The position numbers and the translations under genes were made by a program. DNA of 64,000 nucleotides from Methanothermobacter sp. GTDB taxonomy: Archaea; Methanobacteriota; Methanobacteria; Methanobacteriales; Methanothermobacteraceae. The notes beneath the pieces were generated by a model that ran no database searches, was not told where the DNA came from, and saw only the letters and a list, made by a program, of their open reading frames with translations. The stretch is taken from the NCBI RefSeq assembly GCF_030055435.1, contig NZ_JASFYG010000001.1:309615-373614 (forward strand), in the 5' to 3' direction. Positions within the stretch are counted from its first letter, which is position 1. Each line of letters begins with the position of its first letter. Positions 55,859 through 64,000 of the stretch are shown in pieces.

Positions 55859-57358
55859 CTAAAAACGGGCCGGTGCCTCCATTCCAGCCATTTTAACCCC
55901 CGTGAGTGCAGAGGCCTCCACGGTGAGCGCCCTGAGGTCATCCTTTTCAAGTTTACTCACGTCGGTGTTGCCCGCCTGCTGCGTGAGCATGCAAAGTTCT
56001 TCGGTCATTGCCTCTATGTACCTTGCAACGTTTTTACCTGCCTCAACATAGTCCAGGCGCTTCCTGAGTTTTGGATCCTGGGTTGCAATACCCTTCCTGC
56101 AGGTGCCTGTGTAGCACATCTGGCAGACGCGGCAGCCAATCGAGACAAGGGCCGCTGTACCGATGTAGACAGCATCTGCACCAAGTGCGATGGCCTTTGC
56201 AACGTCAGCCCCGCTCCTTATACCACCGGCCGCAACAAGGCTCACCTCATCACGGAGGTTGACCTCCTTGAGGGCCTCATCGGCCTCCACTATGGCTGCT
56301 ATTGTGGGTATGCCCGAGTGTTCGGTTACAACGTCGGGCCCAGCCCCTGTACCCCCCTGCATACCATCAACTACGACTATATCTGCCCCTGCCTTTGCAG
56401 CTATCTTCACGTCATCGGCAACACGGCCTGATGTGAACTTGACCATTATCGGGACCTTCCAGTCGGTTATCTCACGGAGCTGGGATATCTTCATGCTGAG
56501 GTCTTCGGGTCCAACGATGTCCATGTGCCTTGCAGGGCTCAGTGCATCGGTACCCTCAGGTATCATCCTTATCCTTGAGACCTCCGCTGTTACCTTCTCT
56601 CCAAGCAGATGTCCTCCCATACCTGACTTGGCACCCTGACCTATCTTGATTTCAATGGCCTCTGAATTGTTGAGGTACTCTGCAGAGACACCAAATCGAC
56701 CTGATGCATACTGTGCAATGAGTTTTGAGGCGTATTTACGCTCCTCAGGGAGCATTCCCCCCTCACCTGTGTTTGTGGCTGTGCCAGCGAGGGTTGCACC
56801 CATTGCAAGGGCTATCTTGGCCTCCTTGCTGAGGGCTCCGAAGGACATGGCGGCTATCATGATGGGTGTGTCAAGTTCAAGGGGGTTCTCGGCGAACCTG
56901 TCACCCAGGACCACCCGTGTATTGCAGGGCTCCCTGTACTTGTCTATTGGCGGCCTTGAGACCTGGGCCGGTATGATCACAAGGTCGTCAAAGGTGGGTA
57001 TCCTCCTCACTGCACCGCAGCCCCTGACCTTGTAGGAACCCTCCCTGGATTTCCTCTGTATCTCAATAAGGTCATTGAATGACCATACATTCCTTCTATC
57101 CTCGGGTACGGCGTTAACCTCTATTGCATTGTTGGGGCACATCTCCTCACAGATACGGCACCCCACACAGTTCTCATGCCTCAGTGGTACTGGTTCCCCG
57201 TTTATTATCTCGTAAACACCATGTGGACAGTTGTTATAACATGAGAAACAGTTTGCACAGAGTGAATCGTCCCGGTTATCACACAGATACCAGCAGCAAC
57301 CGGGACGGTCAAAGTTTCTCTTACATACATCTTCCTTTCTCTCAACCTTAAAAGGCAT
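55859..57358 (-). CDS. Archaeal glutamate synthase, FMN-binding (synthase) subunit with ferredoxin domain
   Basis: Central catalytic part of split GOGAT: combines 2-oxoglutarate with channelled ammonia using FMN. Residues 1-85 carry two 4Fe-4S sets, Cys34/37/40/44 and Cys64/67/70/74, plus extra cysteines near the N terminus (VCKRNF, GCCWYLC). The barrel domain has IMIAAMSFGALSKEAK, NTGEGGM, KIGQGAKSGMGGHLLG, VVDGMQGGTGAGP and AAGGIRSGADVAKAIALGADAV-like segments. The late cysteine group CRVCQMCYTGTCRKGIATQ corresponds to the 3Fe-4S region. It is the last gene of the operon, 13 bp after the FrhB-like gene. A T-rich stretch follows the stop. Confidence 0.92.
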   Translation of the reverse strand: MPFKVERKEDVCKRNFDRPGCCWYLCDNRDDSLCANCFSCYNNCPHGVYEIINGEPVPLRHENCVGCRICEEMCPNNAIEVNAVPEDRRNVWSFNDLIEIQRKSREGSYKVRGCGAVRRIPTFDDLVIIPAQVSRPPIDKYREPCNTRVVLGDRFAENPLELDTPIMIAAMSFGALSKEAKIALAMGATLAGTATNTGEGGMLPEERKYASKLIAQYASGRFGVSAEYLNNSEAIEIKIGQGAKSGMGGHLLGEKVTAEVSRIRMIPEGTDALSPARHMDIVGPEDLSMKISQLREITDWKVPIMVKFTSGRVADDVKIAAKAGADIVVVDGMQGGTGAGPDVVTEHSGIPTIAAIVEADEALKEVNLRDEVSLVAAGGIRSGADVAKAIALGADAVYIGTAALVSIGCRVCQMCYTGTCRKGIATQDPKLRKRLDYVEAGKNVARYIEAMTEELCMLTQQAGNTDVSKLEKDDLRALTVEASALTGVKMAGMEAPARF

Positions 57359-57371
57359 CTTTAACCCCCTA

Positions 57372-58427
57372 TTATTCCTTTAATACCTTCAATATCGGGC
57401 ATACTGAGTACTTGGTACCTGCAGCCCTCACAACATCCTCCGGATCCTCTGCAAGTACAGGTACGGGTTTCCATGGCATTGCAGGGTCTTTATCAACCAC
57501 CAGCGCCCCGTCCACGATTCCCTCCCTGAGGGCATAGGTAAGGAGTGCAGTCACAACCCCACCATCCTGTCCCCTGAACATTGGGGCCCTTGCAGAGAGT
57601 ATCTCAGTGTACTCCCCCAGGGGTTCGGCCGCGGACTCATGGCTTATTACAGTGTCAGGTACGTAGGTCCTTGGGCATGCCACATAACATGCGTTGCAGC
57701 CCTCGGGACATTCGCCCTTAACCTCGGGTTTTCTGTTGTCTATCCTCACAATACCCTCAGGGCATGATGCCTCGCAGGCCCCGCAGAGCACACATGCGCC
57801 AACATCGATGACATCTGCCCGGAGATCATCGAACTGATAGTCCTTAATTTCCTCAAGGTAGAGATGCTGGGGCATCACCCTCCAGTATAGGACGGGCCTT
57901 GCAACTGATTCCCTTCTCTGTATCTCCTCAAGGTTCTCCTTCTTTTTACCTGATGCAAGTTTTTCAAGAAGTTTGAGGCCCTTCTCGGTTATGGGCGCTG
58001 TCTCAATGTATCCTGCCTTTATAGCTCCCTCAACCAGCTCCTTACCTCTTTCTGTCCTTATTATGATTGTTGACCATCCCTCCGGTGAGCCCACGGATCC
58101 CACCGAAACGTCTGATTGTTCTGATGTGAAGTCCATGCATACAGAGCAGTTCTTTCTCATTGCGGATCTGGCCCTTTCAAGTGGTATGGATACTGTGCTT
58201 CCATCGTTGAGGTGGAACCAGAGCCTGCCCTTCTCTATCCTGCACTCTGAAACATCTCTAAGATCAACACCCTCCTCCTCTGCAAGTTCCTTCAGGTAAG
58301 TGTAGGAGAAGTTCTCCATGCAGAAGAGCCCAATTCTGAGTTCAACAGGGAATTCCCCGTTATATTCTTTCATCAGTGTGGCTGCTGTTATCTGGCAGGG
58401 TGTTCCGACCATTGCATATCTGCTCAT
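57372..58427 (-). CDS. FrhB-type F420 subunit with circularly permuted domain order
   Basis: A 351-residue flavoprotein related to the F420-reducing beta subunits (FrhB, FpoF, FdhB). In those the order is ferredoxin, FrhB N-domain, FrhB C-domain. Here the C-domain comes first: residues 4-170 show VGTPCQI, LFCMENFSYTYL, CSVCMDF and GSVGSPEGWSTIIIRTE. The ferredoxin part follows at 209-252 (CVLCGACEASCP; ECPEGCNACYVACP). The N-domain is last: 272-351, EILSAR, QDGGVVTALLTYALREG, AAGTKYSVCPILKVLKE. The ATG overlaps the previous stop (TAATG). It probably delivers electrons from F420H2 or ferredoxin to the glutamate synthase. Confidence 0.88.
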   Translation of the reverse strand: MSRYAMVGTPCQITAATLMKEYNGEFPVELRIGLFCMENFSYTYLKELAEEEGVDLRDVSECRIEKGRLWFHLNDGSTVSIPLERARSAMRKNCSVCMDFTSEQSDVSVGSVGSPEGWSTIIIRTERGKELVEGAIKAGYIETAPITEKGLKLLEKLASGKKKENLEEIQRRESVARPVLYWRVMPQHLYLEEIKDYQFDDLRADVIDVGACVLCGACEASCPEGIVRIDNRKPEVKGECPEGCNACYVACPRTYVPDTVISHESAAEPLGEYTEILSARAPMFRGQDGGVVTALLTYALREGIVDGALVVDKDPAMPWKPVPVLAEDPEDVVRAAGTKYSVCPILKVLKE

Positions 58428-59116
58428 TATCCTTCCTCCGATTCTTCACCATAGAATGGCCTTTTGCTTCTTGGGACAATCTTTCTGAAGGAATGGTATT
58501 CCTCATCTTCAAGTTCAAATCCGTATTCTGAGAGGACGTCTCTGAGTTCCTCTTCCTCCTCCGGGCTTATGTCCTCAACCTTTGCGTTCTTTCCAAGGCT
58601 TTTTATTTCTCCGCCAACGTATATCGTTCCCCTTATGATGGACTCCCCAGCGTCCTCTGCAAGGTCCCCCAGGACTATTATGCGACCGCCCATCATGAAG
58701 AGACCTGTCATGAAACCTGAGTTTCCACCTATGATGATGGTCCCGTTCTTCATTATCTCTCCTGTTCTTGATCCTGCATCCTTCTTTACAACTACTGTTC
58801 CTCCGTAGATTCCCTGTCCAACTCCATCTCCAGCGGATCCCTCTATTATAACCTCACCTTCTGTCATGTTGTCTGCAGGGAACCATCCCGCGTTACCATT
58901 TATCTTAACCCTTGGGCCATGTATCATTGTCGCGACAAAGTACCCGGCTGAACCATCTATTATGAGCTCCACGTCCTCTGTGAGTCCCGCGCCGATGTAG
59001 TGCATGGCGTTGGGGTTTTTAACAACTATTCTGTCATGGTCCTTTGCCAGGCTCTTTATGGCCCTGTTAACCTCCCTGGGGGTTTTTGATTCTGCATCAA
59101 CTACTGCTTCCCTCAT
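58427..59116 (-). CDS. Archaeal glutamate synthase, GXGXG (C-terminal domain) subunit
   Basis: Corresponds to the beta-helix domain at the C terminus of bacterial GltB, which holds the subunit together and positions the FMN barrel. The 229-residue protein repeats Gly-x-Gly-x-x-Gly turns: YIGAGLTEDVELIIDGSAG, VKINGNAGWF, VIIEGSAGDGVGQG, VVVKKDAGSRTGE, IIIGGNSGFMTG, IIVLGDLAEDAG. The C-terminal 60 residues are acidic. The second of two adjacent ATG codons (59116) is chosen for its spacing from GGTGAT. It overlaps the FrhB-like gene by one base. Confidence 0.92.
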   Translation of the reverse strand: MREAVVDAESKTPREVNRAIKSLAKDHDRIVVKNPNAMHYIGAGLTEDVELIIDGSAGYFVATMIHGPRVKINGNAGWFPADNMTEGEVIIEGSAGDGVGQGIYGGTVVVKKDAGSRTGEIMKNGTIIIGGNSGFMTGLFMMGGRIIVLGDLAEDAGESIIRGTIYVGGEIKSLGKNAKVEDISPEEEEELRDVLSEYGFELEDEEYHSFRKIVPRSKRPFYGEESEEG

Positions 59117-59125
59117 CATATCACC

Positions 59126-60043
59126 CTATATCTCGTATACCCTGACCTCGCCGGGGGATATCTGTTCAACCTCAGTTGTATCCATGACCTCCCTCAGGGA
59201 GACCTCCTCTGATGCGACAGCGAATACCTCATCGTTCTCTGCCATCACCCCTGGCCTGAGGCCGAGCTGGTCCTTTGCTATCCCCACTCCGGTGGGTGTT
59301 CCGACGATGTATGAGAAGGGTCCGTCCATGTCCTTCACTGACTGTTCAAGTGCCTCCTCTAGGCTGTAGCCTGATGCCAGTTTATCTGCAACGTAGTGGA
59401 CTATGCATTCTGTGTCGTTGTTTGTCTCGAATATGTGTCCCTTCCTCTCAAGGGGTTCCCTTATCTTCCAGTAGTTGGTTATCTGGCCGTTGTGTACCAC
59501 GGTTATGTCGGGGATGATGTAGCTCTGGAAGGGGTGTGCATGGTATCTGTCAACTATGCTCTCTGTTGAGAACCTTGTGTGGCCTATGGCATGTGTGCCC
59601 TTTTTTGACCAGGTGTCGTAGCGGTCTGCTATTTCAAGTACAGATCCCACATCCTTTATCATTTCAAAGGAGTGGCTTCCATTGAGTACTATGACATCCT
59701 CTATCCTGTCTATCTCCATTATGAGTGGTTTGAGCTGTGAGAATGATTCAAGGGTGATCCTGCAGCGGTATATTATGTAGTCCTCCACTGATGGTATGAC
59801 CTCATCCTTCCTTATGGGGCTTACAGTTTCAACGGTTTCCTTAACCCTCTCAAGAAGTCCCTTCTTTTCTTTAACCTCAATATTAAGGAGGTACTCGTTT
59901 TCTTCAAGATCAAGACCTCCATAAATTGAGAATCCAGCCGAATCGGGGCCCCTGTGCTGAAGTGCATGGAGCATCCTCGTCATGTCTGCCCCGACGTTGT
60001 GAAGTTTACCGTCCTTGTAGACCACTCCCGCTATTCCACACAA
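59126..60043 (-). CDS. Archaeal glutamate synthase, glutamine amidotransferase subunit
   Basis: Class II (Ntn) amidotransferase that releases ammonia from glutamine. The 305-residue protein starts MCGIAGVVY, so Cys2 becomes the N-terminal nucleophile after Met removal. It has HALQHRGPDSAGFS, IGHTRFSTES, VVHNGQITNYW and NDTECIVHY, the expected binding segments. It is a stand-alone version of the GltB N-terminal domain, ending before any FMN barrel. Its start overlaps the end of pdxT by 13 bases, so translation is coupled. The next gene (GXGXG) starts 9 bp after its stop. Confidence 0.94.
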   Translation of the reverse strand: MCGIAGVVYKDGKLHNVGADMTRMLHALQHRGPDSAGFSIYGGLDLEENEYLLNIEVKEKKGLLERVKETVETVSPIRKDEVIPSVEDYIIYRCRITLESFSQLKPLIMEIDRIEDVIVLNGSHSFEMIKDVGSVLEIADRYDTWSKKGTHAIGHTRFSTESIVDRYHAHPFQSYIIPDITVVHNGQITNYWKIREPLERKGHIFETNNDTECIVHYVADKLASGYSLEEALEQSVKDMDGPFSYIVGTPTGVGIAKDQLGLRPGVMAENDEVFAVASEEVSLREVMDTTEVEQISPGEVRVYEI

Positions 60044-60609
60044 TTCAATACCTCCTTTATAAAGTATTCGTGAAGTCTCGTGTCCTCTCCCAGTTCAGGG
60101 TGAAAGGCAACTGCAAGGTTGCAGCCCTCCTTAACCGCGATGATCCATTCACCAAGTCTGGATAGTACCTCAGCCCCCTCACCCACCTCGAGCACAACCG
60201 GTGCCCTTATGAATATTCCATGGAACCTTTTTCCGAGGATCTCTATGTCCTCTTCAAAGGAATCCTTCTGCCTCCCAAAGGCGTTTCTCTTAACCTTCAT
60301 GTCCATGAGTCCCAGGAGGGGCTGTTCATAGTCTGTTTCCCTTGCAAGAAGAACCATCCCGGCACAGGTCCCCATGACCGCTTTGTTTTCCTTGATTATA
60401 ACGTCTTTTATCCCTGTCTCCTCCATGAGTTTACCTATGACAGTGCTCTCACCGCCAGAGATTATTATTGCATCTACAGATGATGCATCCTCCGCTGTTC
60501 TCACCTTCACTACCTCTGCATCAACATCCATCCTTTCAATGGCCCTCCGGGTCATCTCGAGGTGCTCGGAAACATCGCCCTGAAGATCAAGAATTCCTAT
60601 CCTTATCAT
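60031..60609 (-). CDS. pdxT: Pyridoxal 5'-phosphate synthase glutaminase subunit
   Basis: Class I amidotransferase that supplies ammonia to PdxS for de novo PLP synthesis. The 192-residue protein starts MIRIGILDLQGDVSEH and has the GGES loop (about 52-55), the nucleophile Cys82 in GTCAGM, and the catalytic His170 and Glu172 in AFHPELGED. It heads the glutamate synthase operon. Both use glutamine, and PLP serves transaminases fed by glutamate, so the pairing is metabolically sensible. The ATG at 60609 has AAAGGAGACACC upstream. pdxS is not in the window. Confidence 0.96.
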   Translation of the reverse strand: MIRIGILDLQGDVSEHLEMTRRAIERMDVDAEVVKVRTAEDASSVDAIIISGGESTVIGKLMEETGIKDVIIKENKAVMGTCAGMVLLARETDYEQPLLGLMDMKVKRNAFGRQKDSFEEDIEILGKRFHGIFIRAPVVLEVGEGAEVLSRLGEWIIAVKEGCNLAVAFHPELGEDTRLHEYFIKEVLNCVE

Positions 60610-60923
60610 GGTGTCTCCTTTCAGTTTTTTTGATTAGGTTTTTGGCACATGACCATATAAATATACCGGAAAATAGTTGCCGGTTATCTGTGAACGCTGA
60701 CCCAGCAGAACCTCAGTATACAATGTTCAGAAACCAGGTCTTGAATTAACTTATAATTGAACATCTATATAAATATTTCCATGGTAAGTCTGAAAGAGTT
60801 CTATAAAATAAGTGGATCCAGATCTGAAAGATAATTAGCGCACATTGGACAGCCCTGAAATTAAAGTGTGAATAATGGAACCACTCCCTTACAGCCAGTG
60901 ATTCAGCGAAAACCGCGACAAGA
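60610..60923. promoter_or_regulatory. Spacer between pdxT and mdh with pdxT promoter
   Basis: The 314-bp gap has a clear minus-strand TATA box (GGTATATTTATATGG, 60653-60667), giving a transcription start near 60633 for the pdxT-glutamate synthase operon. A second TATA-like CTATATAAATATTT at about 60765-60778 has no assigned gene and could drive a short untranslated RNA. Frames here have no ribosome-binding site or recognisable protein. Confidence 0.5.
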
Positions 60924-61901
60924 CTAAAGTGGAAATTCTTCATCCAGAAACTCCATAACCTTCATTGTGGAGTTTCTGACATGGTTTGCAGCCTCCCTGA
61001 AGGCTTCCCTTTCATCCCTGTCCATTAAAACCGGTACAACACCCTCTATACCATTCTTACCGAGCTTCACAGGTACACCCAGGCAGACGTCCCTGATACC
61101 ATCAATTTCACCCTCCATAAGGGTTGAGACCGTGAGTATCCTCCGCTCATCATTCAGTATCGTTGTCACTATGTTGGAGATTGCAAAGGCCGGACCATAT
61201 TCGGTGGCCCCCTTCCTGCTTATGATGTTGCTACCTGCATTGATAACCTTCTCTATGGTCTTCTTGAGGTCGAACTTCCTGTAACCAGAGAAGTAGTCCC
61301 TCCTTGCATAGTGCTCAATTGGTATACCACCTATTGATGTGGAGCTGATGAGGGGGACCATGTAGGGGCCGTGTTGCCCGATAACCCTGGTGTGAACCTC
61401 GCTAACATGGACATTGAAATGCCTTGCCATGTAATTCTTCAGCCTGAGGGAGTCAAGGTGGTTTCCAAGGCCAAATACCCTGCTGGGATGAAAACCCGAA
61501 TACTTTAACGCAACGTATGTCATAACATCAACAGGATTTGTCACCACAAGTATAATTGAATCCGGGGCGAAACGGGCAATCTGTCTTGCATACTCGGCAA
61601 CGATAACCCCATTCTGAAATGCAAGGTCATCCCTATCCATATCAGCGGTTCTGGGGACACCAGCAGTTATAACAACTATCCTTGAGCCGTGAACATTTTC
61701 GATGTCAGCAGAGTTCTCCAGTTTAACCGAAACCCCCTTGGCTGCAAGGGCGTCGCTCATATCAAGGACCTCTCCAATGTTCTGCTCAAGGCTCTCCCTC
61801 CTTGATATGAGGTGCAGTGTCTTCACAGCCTCCTCCTCTGCAAGGCACAGTGCCGTTGCCCTTCCAACACGCCCCGTTGATCCAATTATACTTACCTTCA
61901 A
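60924..61901 (-). CDS. mdh: Malate dehydrogenase, [LDH-like] archaeal type
   Basis: NAD(P)-dependent oxidation of malate to oxaloacetate, serving the incomplete reductive citric acid pathway. The 325-residue protein has the dinucleotide loop IIGSTGRVGRATA, the substrate-binding Arg in ITAGVPRTADMDRDDL, VVTNPVDVMTYVALKYSGF, GNHLDSLRLK and the active His in VIGQHGPYMVPL. The start is TTG at 61901, directly behind GGAGGAG, which overlaps the stop of the HEAT-repeat gene. The two genes are therefore one operon. Confidence 0.95.
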   Translation of the reverse strand: MKVSIIGSTGRVGRATALCLAEEEAVKTLHLISRRESLEQNIGEVLDMSDALAAKGVSVKLENSADIENVHGSRIVVITAGVPRTADMDRDDLAFQNGVIVAEYARQIARFAPDSIILVVTNPVDVMTYVALKYSGFHPSRVFGLGNHLDSLRLKNYMARHFNVHVSEVHTRVIGQHGPYMVPLISSTSIGGIPIEHYARRDYFSGYRKFDLKKTIEKVINAGSNIISRKGATEYGPAFAISNIVTTILNDERRILTVSTLMEGEIDGIRDVCLGVPVKLGKNGIEGVVPVLMDRDEREAFREAANHVRNSTMKVMEFLDEEFPL

Positions 61902-61904
61902 AAA

Positions 61905-62471
61905 TTACTCCTCCTGATGAGTTTCAAGGTAACTGATGGCGACCTTTCTTGCGAATCCCGTGCCGGTCTCTGCAAGTTTCTCCATCGCTTCTCTCACCCG
62001 TTCCCCGCCTATCTGCTCTAGTGACCTTGCAGCACCACTTCTCACAAAGCCACTATCATCCTCCAGGAGCTCAATGAGTGGTTCAACAGCCCTTTCATCC
62101 CGGAAGTTCCCTATGACCCATGCGGCAGCACCCCTTATCTTCCAGTCATCACTTGAGAGGCTCTCAAGGAGGGGCTCCACTGCCTCCTCACCCATCTTTG
62201 CAAGGGCAGTGGATGCATCCCTTCGAACCCATTTATTCTCATCGGCCAGAGCCTCTATGAGGGGCCCTATGGCCCTGGGATCCCCAATCTTACCAAGTGC
62301 CGCTGCTGCTCCCCTCCTCACAAACTTGTTATCATCATTGAGGGCCTCAATGAGCTGTTCAACCGCTGGTTCCCCTATCTCACACAGGAGTTCAATAACC
62401 TGAACCCTCATGAGTTCATCGTCTTCCCTTAACTGCTCAATGAGTCTCTCAACATTTTCTCTCCTCTGCAT
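61905..62471 (-). CDS. HEAT-like (PBS lyase) repeat protein
   Basis: A 188-residue solenoid of about five to six 31-residue helical repeats with the consensus AVEPLIEAL-x-D-x-x-x-x-VRRxAAxALGKIGDxR. The repeats are highly regular (for example [59 protein letters not shown]). It is the Methanothermobacter type from which the designed alphaRep scaffolds were derived (the Mth187 protein). It is a probable protein-binding adaptor, partner unknown. The ATG at 62471 has a weak upstream GGTGAT-like sequence. It precedes mdh with a 3-bp gap. Confidence 0.93.
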   Translation of the reverse strand: MQRRENVERLIEQLREDDELMRVQVIELLCEIGEPAVEQLIEALNDDNKFVRRGAAAALGKIGDPRAIGPLIEALADENKWVRRDASTALAKMGEEAVEPLLESLSSDDWKIRGAAAWVIGNFRDERAVEPLIELLEDDSGFVRSGAARSLEQIGGERVREAMEKLAETGTGFARKVAISYLETHQEE

Positions 62472-62629
62472 TTTATCACCTTATGTTCGTTATGTCCAAG
62501 GAGATACATAATACTTATCCCGGAAAACTGGTGGAGTGACTCCTCTGGATTTCCATGAATTACATGTTTTTCACATATCGCAAAAATACAGCTAAAGTTT
62601 ATCATGTGCATCAAAAGAAGAAATAATTT

Positions 62630-63544
62630 TTACGTCTTGGTGAGAGTATTTATTATATTCATGGTAACCCCTTCAGCCTCTTCAAGTCCACGTGACCTAA
62701 AAATCTCAAGCGCCTCCTTAAATACATTGTAGAGATTTTCACGCTCATCAATAAGGAATAAGAGAACCCCGAGGATCACAAGGGACACAGCAACTCCCGT
62801 AGAATCTCCACTCTCCCTGAATTCTGGTGGACCTTTTGATGAACTTCAGGGCATCATAGAGTTCACCCTCATCCATCCTGTAGCGACCTATCAGAAGATT
62901 GAGAAGGGCCTCCGTTGGGCGGTCACGTATAACTGTGGCAGACTCCAGATTGGAATTGAGGGTGTCTATGTTACGGTCCTCCCAGCACTTCCCATATGAT
63001 TCAAAGGAATCAATGATACCCATTAGGTCATCTGCAAGTCTGAAGATTTTCTGGGTCCCAGATTGAATGTCTGTGGACTGTGAATCCTGCTGGACGGGTT
63101 CAGGTTCACTATCATCTGCACTCACCGCCTCCTTTATCTTACTTGCCTCATATATCTTATCTCTCAGTTCATCTGCAACCTTGCTGTTGATCTCCGAGTA
63201 TATTGAGAGTGCCTCTGAGTAGCATTTCATGGCCCTGTCAAATTTCCGTTGAGCCATCAGGGAATCTCCAAGGAGTTCAGAGGCATAGGCGACGCCCTCA
63301 GGAAATTTGATTTTCCTGTAGTTTTCAAGGGCCTCCTCAAAACTTCCCACTGCCCTCTCTGTTTCCCCCTGTCAAGGTAGATGACCCCTATATCTATGAG
63401 AACCTCAGCCTCATGTTCCTGGTACTCATGAAGCTTCTTCTTGTAGTGTCTAAGTGCGCTTCTATCATCCCTCAGGGAATCAAAGATACTGAGAAAGGTA
63501 AGGTAAAACACGAAAATCCCCCCAATTGAGTATACTTTTATCAT
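62630..63544 (-). pseudogene. Membrane-anchored TPR protein, disrupted by two frameshifts
   Basis: The N terminus (ATG 63544, or one ten codons upstream) encodes a hydrophobic segment (VYSIGGIFVFYLTFLSIF) and TPR-like helices up to VLIDIGVIYLDRG. In the C5 run at 63365-63369 one base appears lost, and the TPR array continues in another frame (ETERAVGSFEEALENYRKIKFPEG, YASELLGDSL). Near 62837 one extra A in an A4 run shifts the frame again, after which a last helical region with IDERENLYNVFKEALEIFRSRG runs to the stop at 62630. Both faults are in homopolymers, so sequencing error is as likely as decay. Function unknown. Confidence 0.8.
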
Positions 63545-63617
63545 AGAATCCTTAAATAGTATACCATCTCCCATGGAATCATCATGCAATGAATAATGCA
63601 TATGAAAAGGTGTTCTG

Positions 63618-64000
63618 ATGTACAGGATAACAGTTATACCAGGGGATGGTATCGGTAAGGAGGTCATGGAGGCCGCCCTCCACGTCCTTGGAGGACTGGA
63701 CCTTGAACTGAAATTTGTGTATGCAGAGGCAGGTAATGAGTGCTTCATGAAGTGCGGTGAAACCATACCAGAGGAAACAGTGAAACTGGTCAGAGGATCT
63801 GATGCAACACTCTTTGGTGCAGTTACAACCGTACCCGGCCAGAAGAGTGCCATAATCACATTGAGGCGTGAGCTTGATCTTTTTGCGAATTTGAGGCCTG
63901 TGAAGTCCCTACCGGGTGTCCCGTGCCTCTACCCTGACCTTGACTTTGTCATAGTGAGGGAGAACACAGAGGACCTCTATGTGGGTGATGAAGAATTCAC
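63618..64000 (+). CDS. Isocitrate/isopropylmalate/homoisocitrate dehydrogenase family, N-terminal part
   Basis: Beta-decarboxylating dehydrogenase, cut by the window end after about 127 residues. It starts MYRITVIPGDGIGKEVMEAALHVLG, with the family's VIPGDGIG turn, FGAVTTVPGQKSA, LRRELDLFANLRPVKSLPGV and IVRENTEDLYVG. Substrate choice among isocitrate, isopropylmalate and homoisocitrate cannot be settled from this portion: the TTVPG loop and RRELDLFANLRP arginines are shared by all. Methanogens need such enzymes for leucine and for coenzyme B. The ATG at 63618 has AAAAGGTG upstream. It is divergent from the TPR gene. Confidence 0.9.
   Translation, partial: MYRITVIPGDGIGKEVMEAALHVLGGLDLELKFVYAEAGNECFMKCGETIPEETVKLVRGSDATLFGAVTTVPGQKSAIITLRRELDLFANLRPVKSLPGVPCLYPDLDFVIVRENTEDLYVGDEEF

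Noticed and set aside
60746..60943. Small minus-strand gene between pdxT and mdh
   Set aside because: The frame overlaps the end of mdh, has no ribosome-binding site, and resembles no known protein.
1..64000. tRNA, rRNA or insertion sequence
   Set aside because: No cloverleaf-like gene, rRNA segment, transposase or terminal inverted repeats were found on reading the spacers and coding regions; a dedicated tRNA scan was not possible.

Overview
The window is chromosomal DNA of a thermophilic hydrogenotrophic methanogen, almost certainly Methanothermobacter (M. thermautotrophicus or a close relative). The evidence is a combination of genes: F420H2:NADP oxidoreductase, F420H2 oxidase FprA, MtxX, cyclic 2,3-diphosphoglycerate synthetase, the two-subunit archaeal clamp loader, the small half of a split family-B DNA polymerase (PolB2), a group II thermosome and ribosomal protein S8e. 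Shine-Dalgarno sites are of the GGTGAT/GGAGG type, and promoters show archaeal TATA boxes about 25 bp upstream of the expected start. From memory, the published strain Delta H genome has a broken acetyl-CoA synthetase gene here; in this window the gene is intact, so another strain is likely.

Layout. 1-7.6 kb is a minus-strand run: trpS (cut by the window edge), endA, hexuloisomerase, fno, a TIM-barrel protein, a PIN/KH ATPase, hisI, hisS and the protein-only RNase P homologue HARP. 7.7-11.1 kb (plus) is aroE and the clamp loader rfcS-rfcL. 11.2-19.1 kb holds an FwdC-like GXGXG protein, a frameshifted DedA gene, a 1314-residue surface-anchored CobN-like protein, a DUF483 protein and the riboflavin/F420 reductase arfC. 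19.2-28.9 kb holds tatD, uppS, mtxX, two membrane proteins, hemL, cbiC, aspS, hisD and UPF0058. 29-41.9 kb is a long plus-strand run: cpgS, a peptide-deformylase-like protein, a QueG-like Fe-S protein, fprA, thermosome, acs-satP (acetate activation and uptake), a DtxR-FeoA regulator with feoB, and the Mth212-type nuclease. 41.9-46.3 kb (minus) is an AAA ATPase/membrane protein pair, a HAD phosphatase, polB2 and rps8e. 46.5-51.9 kb (plus) is hypE, an RDD protein, a formyltetrahydrofolate cyclo-ligase-like gene, a DEAD-box helicase and a CbiM-type metal-transport cluster. 52-63.6 kb (minus) is a CDGSH protein, two tandem MFS transporters (one broken), a split glutamate synthase operon led by pdxT, mdh, a HEAT-repeat protein and a frameshifted TPR protein. 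The start of an isocitrate/isopropylmalate-type dehydrogenase runs off the right edge.

Most notable observations. (1) The split glutamate synthase operon contains an FrhB-type F420 subunit whose domains appear circularly permuted (C-domain, ferredoxin, N-domain), suggesting an F420- or ferredoxin-linked GOGAT. (2) Five genes show part of their own 3' end copied as a direct repeat just past the stop codon, in one case almost three copies with the oligo-T terminator. (3) An archaeal protein carries a peptide-deformylase-like Cys/His/His metal-site pattern. (4) aroE and tatD have no ATG/GTG/TTG start available upstream of their essential N-terminal motifs. (5) A perfect TTAGG-N4-CCTAA operator overlaps the ribosome-binding site of the DtxR-FeoA regulator. 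(6) Three genes (dedA, MFS, TPR) each carry two or more frameshifts. No tRNA, rRNA, CRISPR array or insertion sequence was seen.
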